A DNA stretch of 10,926 nucleotides from Tannerella sp. GTDB taxonomy: Bacteria; Bacteroidota; Bacteroidia; Bacteroidales; Tannerellaceae. Position 1 is the stretch's first letter, and the number at the start of each line of letters is the position of its first letter. Made by a program: the position numbers and the translations under genes. The notes under the pieces are model-generated. The model was not told the origin of the DNA. It saw nothing but the letters and a program-made list of their open reading frames with translations, and did no database searches. This document shows, piece after piece, positions 1 through 7,052 of the stretch. The stretch covers positions 1 through 10,926 of the forward strand of contig JAISTJ010000193.1 of NCBI GenBank assembly GCA_031272655.1, read 5' to 3'.

Positions 1-144
1 AAGACCATCCTCTTCAACCTTTCGGGACACGGACTGATAGACATGCAGGCTTACGACGAGTATTTCGCCGGCGACCTTAGCAACTATCCCATGACCGACG
101 AACTCCTCAACAAGAGCATTGCTCCGCTTGAGAAGGTTATCTAA
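1..144 (+). CDS. trpB: TrpB-like PLP-dependent enzyme (tryptophan synthase beta, TrpB2 type), 3' end
   Basis: Only the last 47 codons are in the window, read in frame 1 to a TAA at 142-144. The peptide opens with KTILFNLSGHG and continues with DMQAYDEYFAGDL. The NLSGHG stretch followed by a D-x-x-x-Y-D-x-Y tail is what I recognise from the C-terminus of TrpB2-type tryptophan synthase beta chains. These are PLP enzymes that join indole and serine to make tryptophan in the cytoplasm. The catalytic lysine and PLP site lie upstream of the window and cannot be checked. Codon use is GC-rich, like the plus-strand genes at the other end. The gene converges on the lipoprotein gene at 308-3064. The family is fairly sure; whether it is the main biosynthetic TrpB or a paralogue is not decidable here. 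Confidence 0.78.
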   Translation, partial: KTILFNLSGHGLIDMQAYDEYFAGDLSNYPMTDELLNKSIAPLEKVI

Positions 145-207
145 GGGCGTACCTGCAAAACCTTGTAAATTAACTCCCTTAGTATCAGGGAAATAAACGC
201 CATATCT

Positions 208-242
208 CCCCTGCTCTTATTGTATTAAAATAAGGGCGGGGG
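208..242. terminator. Hairpin between convergent genes, possible bidirectional terminator
   Basis: An imperfect inverted repeat pairs CCCCTGCTCTTATT with AATAAGGGCGGGG, about 13 bp with one bulge, around a short AT-rich loop. It lies between the stop of the TrpB-like gene at 144 and the stop of the minus-strand lipoprotein gene at 308, which is where a shared terminator is expected. Neither side has a convincing T-tract, so the role is inferred from stem strength and position. Nothing else is recognisable in 145-307. Confidence 0.4.
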
Positions 243-307
243 CTATTGGCATTTCATCGGGTAAGGGTAAGGGTACTGATTCGGAATAAAGGTGCTTCTT
301 TCCACCA

Positions 308-3064
308 TCAATCCAATCTTGATACTACCTTCATCATTTGTTCCCCAAGACCTATCGTATAGCCCTGAGAAACAAATATTACGCGTCCAAATGTGTCTGC
401 TATTATGAAAACAGGCAGCGTTGTACGGTTGGTTAACTTAAGTGCGTCGGCAATCATACCGGTTATTTTGCCGTCAGTATCTATTCCGTATGAAATAGTA
501 GAAGGCAGGTTGGTAAACTCTGCAGGATTGTACATCTCAAGGGCTTTTTTGTCTTTGAAAAGAAGTATTACCGGACGCTTCCAACGCTCAAAATCGGCTT
601 TTCGGCGGGCTATATCGTTGAGAGCATGATTTGTCGGCTCTTCTTTTACGCCAAGTACAGCTAAAACGAAATAGCCGCGCCCGGTAGTGTTTAGTATGGA
701 AGATTTAAGCCCGTCAGCTGTTGTATAAACCGCTTCGGCGTCAATATTGCCAAGTACGCGAATATCATCTTCATCTTGTCTGAGCTTCAATTCTACTTCT
801 GTTGTATTGTCTTTTGTAATGTTAAACGGCGTAAGGAGAGTAAGTATTTTGCCGCTTGCCATCCTTGTGCCCGTTATGAGCATGTAATTTCCGACATCCA
901 AAGAAAGCGGCTTTTGAAGTAATCCGCGCCATGTGTCCCCCTCTCCCATATCTGCTCCGCCTTCCGTTTCGAAATTTAAAGTTTGAAGTGCGCCGTCTTC
1001 AAGTATCTTTGCAATAGTGAAATGGCTGTAATATTTCGGGTTTTCTACTGTTTTAGTCTGCTTATAACCGGCTTTGAGAAAACCTTTACCGACTGACGAA
1101 GGCGTTTCAGACGTAAAATTGACGTCTTTCCAACCGTTTTCATAATATTGGACTTTCTCAGCAACCTGCTCTATACGTGCCGGTATGCCGAAAGTTCGAG
1201 CAAGCGACACAAATAAAATATCACGCGAATGACTGTCGGCAAGTCTTGAACGCCAAACTCCGACAGGACTTACAGGTATGTGCAATGGATTCTGTCCATC
1301 GCGTACATTAATAATATCGTTTATACAATCAACTATATTTTGAGGTCGCTTTTTAAACTCGGCAGCAAGCAATTTGGTTATCCATGCGGAGAAAGAACCT
1401 TTATAAGGGGTGATTAATTCGTTCGAGACGCGAGGGTTGAGTACATAACGTACATAAAATGACAAACCATTTACATCTTCTTCTTCTTTGCCGTTTATAA
1501 GATTTGGCGGAATAGACGGCGTATTGTCTAAATGGTCAATCAAAACATTTGCAGGTGTATCGCGAAGGTCTTTTTCAGAAATTATATTGAGTAATTCAAT
1601 CGCTCTTTGAGTGGCGTTATGTTTTAAAAGTTTCTCTATTTCAGCGTAGTTACCACGACTTTTGACAAGTATTCGAGCTATCTCGCTTATTATTGATTCA
1701 TCGGATGAATACTTTGCCGCCGCTGTTTTTGCAGTCTCTTCCGTATAAAAAGTCGCTGTGTATCTGTTTCGTACGGAGTCCTCTCTACTAAGACGTAAAC
1801 TGTTAGATTTTCGCTGTTCATCAGTAATTTCTACTTTACTACCGCCTTCAACCGGAGGAATTATATCTAATGCTGCACTTTTGCCGCATATTGTCTGTCC
1901 GTTAATGCTTCCCTTCTCTCCGTCATTGCTTCCCTTTTCTCCGTCATTGCGAGGCACGAAGCAATCTATCATAACAGCAACAGTATCCGAATCGCCGAAA
2001 GTAATCTTTGAAAAACCGTAATTACCATCTTTAGAAGCCCAAACTAGCATATCCCCCTTACCTGCTGAAAGCGAACAACAGCCGTCACTGCCTGAAATCT
2101 GCCGCGACACTGTATAAAACTCTGCATAGTTATATATCTTAAACTCTACGGTAGCGCCTTCAACATGAGCGCCTGAAATATCAATAACCTTGACGGTAGC
2201 CTTTGCAGACGGAGCATAGTTATCTATAACATTAATTTCCGTATAGCATGGCGTTTGTTCCATTATTTCTTCCGGTCCGCTGTAATGTCCGAACACTTTG
2301 GTATGCATCAATAGAGCGCGACTTGCCGGTGCGTTAAACCAGCCGAGGTCAAGAACAGGTTCAGGCTCACATGCCCCCATAAAATGCCACTGTCCGTCAA
2401 CCCAAGCTTCAACCCAGGCATGGTTATCATCGGTATGCGCCCATCTGGGTGTATAAACCTGACGAGCAGGGATACCCACTGCTCGCAAAGCAGCAACAGT
2501 AAATGTAGATTCCTCGCCGCAGCGACCGAAAGCGGAACGTACTGAAGCTAACGGAGAACTTGTACGTATGTCTGATGGAGTATATACTACCTTCTCATGG
2601 CACCAATGATTGACTTCAAGAACAGCTTCTTCAAGCGACATACCTTTTAGCCTGTCTTTAAGTTCTTCATAAAACACGATACGGCTTGAGTCAAGATTCT
2701 CATTATTGACTCGCACCGGCAATACAAAATGTCTGAAAATTTGTTCCGGTATTGCTTGCCCCCAAGTCGTCTCCTCCCGCGCTCTTAGAGTGGCGCGTAC
2801 GTTCCGAAGCCAGAACTCCCCGTCATAATCGGTAATATCTCCTATAGGCATATATGCGTACAGGAACTTCATAGCTTCACTTTCAGCTACTGTCATCGGC
2901 TCTTTGTCAAACACTTCAAATAGTGTTGTATCTGCATAAAGCTCCTTCTTAGCCTTAAAGTCGTCCTCAACTTCACGCCTGTAGTCGCTATCATTGATAA
3001 AATGAGCCCTTTCGGAACAGCCACCCAACACTATTAATAAACAAAGTAAATATTTTAAAGGCAT
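308..3064 (-). CDS. Transglutaminase-like lipoprotein with C-terminal thioredoxin-like domain
   Basis: A 918-residue protein. The N-terminus is a lipoprotein signal with lipobox LGGC (Cys16), so it is probably anchored in the outer or inner membrane facing the periplasm. A transglutaminase-like domain spans roughly residues 140-245, with candidate catalytic Cys182 (in GRCGEES) and His215 (in NHAWVEAW). The usual Asp after the WHF strand is not evident: the position reads G-A-C-E, with Glu233 next to it. A beta-sandwich-like segment follows (about 285-366). Residues about 603-645 look like a second transglutaminase-type module whose Cys position is Ser (SRDILFVSLARTFGIPAR). Residues about 795-918 resemble a thioredoxin/AhpC fold without CxxC (LPVFIIADTFGRVIFVSQGY). 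I recognise this architecture from Bacteroides proteins; the substrate is unknown. A repeat-derived peptide begins at Asp367. The start is the ATG directly before the signal peptide. Confidence 0.8.
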   Translation of the reverse strand: MPLKYLLCLLIVLGGCSERAHFINDSDYRREVEDDFKAKKELYADTTLFEVFDKEPMTVAESEAMKFLYAYMPIGDITDYDGEFWLRNVRATLRAREETTWGQAIPEQIFRHFVLPVRVNNENLDSSRIVFYEELKDRLKGMSLEEAVLEVNHWCHEKVVYTPSDIRTSSPLASVRSAFGRCGEESTFTVAALRAVGIPARQVYTPRWAHTDDNHAWVEAWVDGQWHFMGACEPEPVLDLGWFNAPASRALLMHTKVFGHYSGPEEIMEQTPCYTEINVIDNYAPSAKATVKVIDISGAHVEGATVEFKIYNYAEFYTVSRQISGSDGCCSLSAGKGDMLVWASKDGNYGFSKITFGDSDTVAVMIDCFVPRNDGEKGSNDGEKGSINGQTICGKSAALDIIPPVEGGSKVEITDEQRKSNSLRLSREDSVRNRYTATFYTEETAKTAAAKYSSDESIISEIARILVKSRGNYAEIEKLLKHNATQRAIELLNIISEKDLRDTPANVLIDHLDNTPSIPPNLINGKEEEDVNGLSFYVRYVLNPRVSNELITPYKGSFSAWITKLLAAEFKKRPQNIVDCINDIINVRDGQNPLHIPVSPVGVWRSRLADSHSRDILFVSLARTFGIPARIEQVAEKVQYYENGWKDVNFTSETPSSVGKGFLKAGYKQTKTVENPKYYSHFTIAKILEDGALQTLNFETEGGADMGEGDTWRGLLQKPLSLDVGNYMLITGTRMASGKILTLLTPFNITKDNTTEVELKLRQDEDDIRVLGNIDAEAVYTTADGLKSSILNTTGRGYFVLAVLGVKEEPTNHALNDIARRKADFERWKRPVILLFKDKKALEMYNPAEFTNLPSTISYGIDTDGKITGMIADALKLTNRTTLPVFIIADTFGRVIFVSQGYTIGLGEQMMKVVSRLD
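1900..1966 (-). repeat. Dispersed palindromic element plus two tandem 21-bp half-units, in frame in the lipoprotein gene
   Basis: The full 25-bp element is at 1942-1966 (core ATTGCGAGGCACGAAGCAAT). It is followed on the coding strand by two 21-bp units, 1921-1941 and 1900-1920, which differ at three positions. Each unit reuses the element's GCAATGACG-like end followed by a GAGA(A/G)AAGGGA linker. In the protein this gives DCFVPRNDG followed by a repeated NDGEKGS-type heptapeptide, immediately after a beta-sandwich-like segment. The length is a multiple of three and no stop codon is introduced. Confidence 0.85.
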
Positions 3065-3150
3065 AAAACTTTCATTATGGTTTGTTGCAAGTTAATAATC
3101 TCTGAACTTTCTCTTCTAATAAGTCTATCATAACTTTATATTTTTTCTTG

Positions 3151-3181
3151 CAAAGATAATAATTATTATTCTCATTGCAAA
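3151..3181 (-). promoter_or_regulatory. Bacteroidota-type promoter for the transglutaminase-like lipoprotein
   Basis: On the minus strand a TTTG (-33 box) at 3181-3178 is followed after exactly 19 nt by TATCTTTG (-7 box, consensus TAnnTTTG) at 3158-3151. This matches the primary sigma-factor promoter of Bacteroidota. Transcription would begin around 3144, giving a leader of about 80 nt before the ATG at 3064. The promoter lies just past the stop of the upstream gene (3198), so the lipoprotein gene can be expressed independently of it. Confidence 0.8.
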
Positions 3182-3197
3182 GAATTTACTTAAAATT

Positions 3198-6100
3198 TTA
3201 CTTGAGGACAACTCCAACTCCTCTTTTTCCATCCATTTTGATTATGACCGGGTGAGGAAAACGGACATGCCGCAGATAATCCGATTCATAGACAGCCGAC
3301 TGAGCGTCAAGAAATTCTTCATTGAAAATTTCGTTTAAAGCGTCATTGCGAGGTACGAAGCAATCTGCTGTGCCTTCAACTTTTAAATTGCCATTGTCAA
3401 TTATTTTAAATGTACTTTGTTCAGATTGACGAATGGTAAAATACCCTACTCCATTGGATGTAAGGTTTTGAAAAAAATGTGTCCCTTGACTTGGTTCTAT
3501 ATGTCTGTCAGAACGGCTTATCTCGGCTATCACACGTGCATTGGATATATCAGACCACTTTACCGGAATACCCAGCCAAGGGTCGCTACTACCCCACCTG
3601 CCGGGACCAACGAGGATATATCCCTGACCTGAAGCTGTAAATTTACGGTTTAATGCTACTATTTCGGACGCAAGCATATTGCTCGCCGCTGCATTATATC
3701 CTCGCGTGCGTACATATATTATATCATACACATCACTGATTATTCCGTGCCCGAGTGCATTATGTGAAAAAAGGAGACAGGACGAAGGATCAATAACCGA
3801 CAAGTCTTCATCAAGTATTTCCTTATTATCAACTATCGGACGTATTTGCAGCAGATATAATACGCCTTCATCTCTGCAGCCCGCTGCTATATCAACTGCA
3901 AACTCAATCTCAACAGGACGTCCCATTTCCTTGCAGCCAAGTTTCAGGATATTGGCTAATAATGAGCTTAACGGCAGTGTATTATGCTTTAAAATTCCGG
4001 AGAAAGAAAGGATTTTTCGACCATCGGGATAGTAACCATCTCGAATTATATTGTCGCGAGGGTCATACGTTGATGTAAGATATTTTAGAACCCCGTCTTT
4101 TTCAGCTTCCCGTATAGACAATCTCAGCAGGTTATACGAGTCGTCCGTTCCAAAATTTTTGTGCTCGTCGCCTTTGTTTAAACCGTCATTGCGAGGAACG
4201 AAGCAATCCCCGGTTAAATCCAACGCCAAAAATTGCGTCTGAGTACTCTTGAGGGCATATTCAACAGTACTGAGCTGTAAAATATTACGCGGATGAAAAG
4301 GCGAAAACCGTAGCGTAACACCACCATCTACAACATATTTACCCAATCCGAGAGCTATGTTCACTATCCCCTCTTCCGTTTTTTCTTCTCCCACCGGATA
4401 GAAGTTAAGCGACTTTGCCACCCCGCTAATTGTAGGATAAAAGCGCCGTCCATACTGACGCCCGACAACCTCCTGAAGTACTACGGCCATCTTCTCGCTT
4501 TCTATTAGATTGCTTGTAGCCAGCATATATGCTTTGCTTGCTCGATAATAAACCGAAGCATAAACGCCCTTTATAGCATTGCTCACCGATTCAAGCATTT
4601 CATATTTATCTGATACAAATGGCGCCATATAAGTAGAATAAACACCTGCAAATGGTTGATAATGCGCATCTTCAAGCAGACTTGACGAACGTACGGCAAC
4701 CGGCCCTTTTATCACTTCAAAGAAAGCCATAAGATCGCTTATAAGCCTTGTAGGAAGGCCGGAACGAAGGAAATACTTCAAAATTTCTTCATCGCTGACA
4801 TCGCTTAACGCTATCGAGTACAGGTTATTTGTTTCCATGAACTCATCGAAAATATCGGTGCAGAGTACCACTGTCTTAGGAATATTAACGGTCAGTTTGG
4901 GATAATCTATTTCAGGATTTCGTTTTATCATAGCGCCTATAAAAGCTAATCCGCGACCCTTGCCACCAAGAGAACCGTCCCCTATCCGCGCAAAATTACT
5001 GTATTCATCGAAACGCTCTTTTTGATAAACGGCAACAACACCGACGTTCTTCATCTTGCGATACTGAACGATGACCTCAAGTATAAACTGCCGCGCTTCG
5101 TTCATGTCATCATAGGCGCTGACATCCACCTGACGCAGCAGCTCGGCAGGCGGAAAAAGTGCACGCGAATATAGAAATCTTGAGAAATGATTGTGAGTCA
5201 GGTGATAACGCAACGAATCGTCGGGAATAGAAAAAAGCTTGCTCTGAAGGTCTTTAAGATCCTTTATCCGCATTATCTCTTGCCCTGACGCAGGATTGAT
5301 AATAACAAAATCACCGAAACCAAATCGCTCTATAACATTACTCCGTAAATCCATAGGATATGTCTTGGAGTTTTTACTTATAAACGCAGCCCCTAATTCC
5401 TCTGCATACTTCTCATTATCCGTCTCAGATGATTCAAGAATGATTGGAATATCATTGCGAGTAGCCCCATCATTGCGAGGCGTATCGTCATTATGAGGTG
5501 TATCATCATTGCGAGAAGTCCCGTCATTGCGAGGAGTATCGTCATTGCGAGGCACGAAGCAATCTAAATATTCCATCCCTCTAACTTTCCGGCAAAATCT
5601 CAATCCCGCAAGCGGATCTTTAACTCCTTCGCGCATAAAAGAAAAGTCGGAAACTACTCCAAGAATATATCCTTTATACTCCTCGTAAAGTTCTACTGCC
5701 TCTTCATAACTGCGAGCAAGAAGTATCTTCGGTCTCCCTCTCATCCTTAGTGTCTTCTGATGCTCGTTGAGGGCTTCCTTCGCAAATTCGCGGCTCTGCT
5801 CAAGAACAACTTTATAAAGTTGAGGCAATGCCGCTGAATAGAAACGAATGGAATCTTCAACAAGAAGAATCACCTGTACCCCGACGCTACGTGTATCTGC
5901 TGGTGCATTCATCTTATCTTCTACAAGCTTAATGATAGCAAGCAACAAATCGGAGTTGCCTAACCAACTGAAAACATAGTCAATAGCGCTGATATCCTCA
6001 TGAGCGATACTCTTTGATACCTCTTTTGAAAAGGGTGTTAGCACAACAATAGGTGTAGCCGGATACTTCTCTTTTATCTTCTTTGCAGTGCCGAAGATAT

Positions 6101-6386
6101 CGCGGTCAACCATATTAGGCATGAAAATAATCAACTCAAAACTGTGCCGCGACAAGACTTTCATAGCCTCCTGTTCAGTCGTAACTTGCCTAAAGCGGGG
6201 TGGATACCGCAAAGAGAGAGACATATATTCGTTAAAAATCTGTTCATCCACCCTTCCGTCATCTTCAAGCATGAACGAATCGTATTTTGTAGCTATCAGC
6301 AGAATATTATACACCCGCTTCTGCATAAGATTAGCAAAAGAAGTATCCTTAAAAGCCGCATTTCGAAATTCTTGCAGTACGCTCAT
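3198..6386 (-). CDS. PEP/pyruvate-binding (PEP synthase-like) protein with two N-terminal receiver-like domains
   Basis: 1062 residues from the ATG at 6386; an in-frame TTG two codons upstream is less likely. Residues about 26-160 form a receiver-like domain whose phosphoacceptor Asp is missing (IIFMPNM). Residues about 171-350 form a second one with the acidic pair Glu177/Asp178, acceptor Asp247 (VVSDFSF) and Lys338 (FISKN) in place. The PEP/pyruvate-binding ATP-grasp part follows: GDGSLGGKGRGLAF near 469-482, GPVAVRSSSLLEDA from 561 with Arg566, and LLQIRPI around 845-851. After this I find no phosphohistidine swivelling domain (no TSH-type motif) and no PEP-utilising TIM barrel; the tail instead carries GPGRWGSSDPW. 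It is therefore probably not a complete PEP synthase but a signal-regulated ATP-grasp protein of unknown substrate. Three repeat-derived peptides lie inside it, at residues 275-312, 727-734 and 1008-1015. Confidence 0.82.
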   Translation of the reverse strand: MSVLQEFRNAAFKDTSFANLMQKRVYNILLIATKYDSFMLEDDGRVDEQIFNEYMSLSLRYPPRFRQVTTEQEAMKVLSRHSFELIIFMPNMVDRDIFGTAKKIKEKYPATPIVVLTPFSKEVSKSIAHEDISAIDYVFSWLGNSDLLLAIIKLVEDKMNAPADTRSVGVQVILLVEDSIRFYSAALPQLYKVVLEQSREFAKEALNEHQKTLRMRGRPKILLARSYEEAVELYEEYKGYILGVVSDFSFMREGVKDPLAGLRFCRKVRGMEYLDCFVPRNDDTPRNDGTSRNDDTPHNDDTPRNDGATRNDIPIILESSETDNEKYAEELGAAFISKNSKTYPMDLRSNVIERFGFGDFVIINPASGQEIMRIKDLKDLQSKLFSIPDDSLRYHLTHNHFSRFLYSRALFPPAELLRQVDVSAYDDMNEARQFILEVIVQYRKMKNVGVVAVYQKERFDEYSNFARIGDGSLGGKGRGLAFIGAMIKRNPEIDYPKLTVNIPKTVVLCTDIFDEFMETNNLYSIALSDVSDEEILKYFLRSGLPTRLISDLMAFFEVIKGPVAVRSSSLLEDAHYQPFAGVYSTYMAPFVSDKYEMLESVSNAIKGVYASVYYRASKAYMLATSNLIESEKMAVVLQEVVGRQYGRRFYPTISGVAKSLNFYPVGEEKTEEGIVNIALGLGKYVVDGGVTLRFSPFHPRNILQLSTVEYALKSTQTQFLALDLTGDCFVPRNDGLNKGDEHKNFGTDDSYNLLRLSIREAEKDGVLKYLTSTYDPRDNIIRDGYYPDGRKILSFSGILKHNTLPLSSLLANILKLGCKEMGRPVEIEFAVDIAAGCRDEGVLYLLQIRPIVDNKEILDEDLSVIDPSSCLLFSHNALGHGIISDVYDIIYVRTRGYNAAASNMLASEIVALNRKFTASGQGYILVGPGRWGSSDPWLGIPVKWSDISNARVIAEISRSDRHIEPSQGTHFFQNLTSNGVGYFTIRQSEQSTFKIIDNGNLKVEGTADCFVPRNDALNEIFNEEFLDAQSAVYESDYLRHVRFPHPVIIKMDGKRGVGVVLK
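3341..3365 (-). repeat. Dispersed palindromic element, in frame near the C-terminus of the PEP synthase-like gene
   Basis: A 25-bp copy with core ATTGCGAGGTACGAAGCAAT. On the coding strand it encodes DCFVPRND from Asp1008, between VEGTA and ALNEIF, in a hydrophilic stretch before the last secondary-structure elements. No stop or frameshift results. Confidence 0.85.
4184..4208 (-). repeat. Dispersed palindromic element, in frame inside the ATP-grasp region
   Basis: A 25-bp copy with core ATTGCGAGGAACGAAGCAAT. It encodes DCFVPRND from Asp727, between LALDLTG and GLNKGDEHK. The surrounding hydrophilic residues suggest a surface loop within the PEP/pyruvate-binding region. Same frame and orientation as the other genic copies. 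Confidence 0.87.
5451..5564 (-). repeat. Dispersed palindromic element with five tandem 18-bp units, inside the second receiver domain
   Basis: A full 24-25-bp element at 5541-5564 is followed on the coding strand by five 18-bp units (5523-5540, 5505-5522, 5487-5504, 5469-5486, 5451-5468). Each keeps a version of CTCGCAATGAY, the 3' half of the element, plus a variable 7-nt linker. The encoded peptide (residues 275-312) is DCFVPRND followed by repeats of the hexapeptide (R/H)ND(D/G)(T/A)(P/S/T). It falls between helix 3 (GLRFCRKVR) and strand 4 (IPIILESSE) of the receiver fold, a loop position, so the fold can plausibly survive. Confidence 0.9.
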
Positions 6387-6403
6387 CGTCAAAATTTTTC
6401 CCG

Positions 6404-6411
6404 CAAAATTA
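6404..6411 (-). promoter_or_regulatory. Candidate -7 box for the PEP synthase-like gene
   Basis: On the minus strand TAATTTTG fits the TAnnTTTG -7 consensus, 17 nt before the ATG at 6386. No TTTG is found at the expected 19-21 nt upstream, so this is a partial match only. It would give a very short leader. Confidence 0.35.
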
Positions 6412-6440
6412 GCATATTTGCCGGAAAAATCCTATCTTTG
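6409..6440 (+). promoter_or_regulatory. Promoter upstream of the truncated MARPIKETPV gene
   Basis: The -7 box TATCTTTG at 6433-6440 lies in the extended form TATCTTTGCA also seen at 3158-3149, 6718 and 6974. The -33 box is weak: TTAG at 6409-6412 with a 20-nt spacer. Transcription would begin near 6447 and reach the ATG at 6473. It overlaps the candidate -7 box of the divergent minus-strand gene. Confidence 0.55.
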
Positions 6441-6472
6441 CAGTAATTTATTAACAAAAAAATTATATAATT

Positions 6473-6520
6473 ATGGCACGCCCTATCAAAGAAACTCCCG
6501 TAGTTTACGGCGACTCGTAG
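6473..6520 (+). pseudogene. Truncated remnant of a small conserved Bacteroidota gene (MARPIKETPV family)
   Basis: Behind a good -7 box and an AT-rich start region, an ORF reads MARPIKETPVVYGDS and then stops at TAG 6518-6520. I recognise MARPIKETP(V/I)L(Y/T)G as the start of a small conserved Bacteroidota protein of unknown function, usually followed by a GEDA-like, charge-rich helix. Here the family-like sequence ends exactly where a hairpin (6511-6525, CGACTC-GTA-GAGTCG) begins, and that hairpin supplies the stop codon. I found no downstream remainder of the gene. It is probably a gene start cut off by a REP-type element and a deletion. A genuine 15-residue peptide cannot be excluded, and the family recognition is from memory. 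Confidence 0.55.
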
Positions 6521-6591
6521 AGTCGTATGTGATAAACCACAGGTTTCAACCTGTGGAAAAAACACACATCACACTCTGATGCCCGTAGGGC
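6511..6591. repeat. REP-like cluster of three hairpins
   Basis: Three near-perfect inverted repeats lie within 81 nt. 6511-6525 is CGACTC, a GTA loop, then GAGTCG. 6537-6556 is CCACAGGTTTCAACCTGTGG with a 9-bp stem. 6581-6591 is GCCC, a GTA loop, then GGGC. The shared C-GTA-G centre of the first and third and the regular spacing resemble the REP/BIME-type elements mobilised by Y1 (RAYT) transposases in Bacteroidota. No transposase is present in the window. Confidence 0.65.
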
Positions 6592-6693
6592 AGTATGGCG
6601 GATGTATATGTTGTTTTCGCGTCTTTGTGTCATAGTGTTCTTTGCGTTCAGTATTCAAATAAACTTTAAACTATGTTAATTTTGCCAAAATTA

Positions 6694-6725
6694 TTTGGAT
6701 TGTGGCAAAAAATGTAGTATCTTTG
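6694..6725 (+). promoter_or_regulatory. Strong Bacteroidota-type promoter with no evident gene
   Basis: TTTG at 6694-6697 is followed after 20 nt by TATCTTTG at 6718-6725, a full match to the TTTG-N19-21-TAnnTTTG consensus. A transcript would begin near 6732. Downstream are only a 7-codon ORF (ATG at 6786) and a low-complexity ORF from 6876, so the product may be a non-coding RNA, or the promoter may be a relic. Confidence 0.65.
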
Positions 6726-6973
6726 CAGCCGTAAAGAACAAAAGTGTACAAAATCGGTGAAAAAGCAAAAGCTGTTTCAAAAAATGCAAATACCGGTGTT
6801 TATGTAAAAATTGAATACAGGCGCACTTTTTCCTCGATGGATTCGTAAAGTTTTCAACAGAATGCCGGTTGTTTCGTGAAAATTTTTCAACATGTAGCTT
6901 ATTTTGGTGTCCGGACCGGCTTGGCAAAGTTGCAAAAAATGCTAAAACAGGTGGACGAATTGAACAAATTTTG

Positions 6974-6981
6974 TATCTTTG
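6974..6981 (+). promoter_or_regulatory. Isolated -7 box, TATCTTTG
   Basis: Matches the extended TATCTTTGCA form of the other -7 boxes here, but no TTTG lies 19-21 nt upstream. The flanking text (a GCAAAAAATG-like stretch before it, GCA(G/T)C after it) resembles the region around the 6718 box, so this may be a degraded duplicate of that promoter. Confidence 0.3.
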
Positions 6982-7052
6982 CATCGGAAAATTCGTTCTT
7001 TTTGACAAAAAAAGATACTATCATCTTCGATGAAATCGTCTTTTTTACAAAA

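Noticed and set aside
1758..2021. Plus-strand ORF opposite the lipoprotein gene
   Set aside because: It is an antisense shadow whose open frame comes from the palindromic element and its tandem units.
5451..5564. CRISPR-like array of short repeats
   Set aside because: The units are 18 bp and contiguous, with only 7-nt variable parts and no 30-bp spacers, and they are translated within a larger gene.
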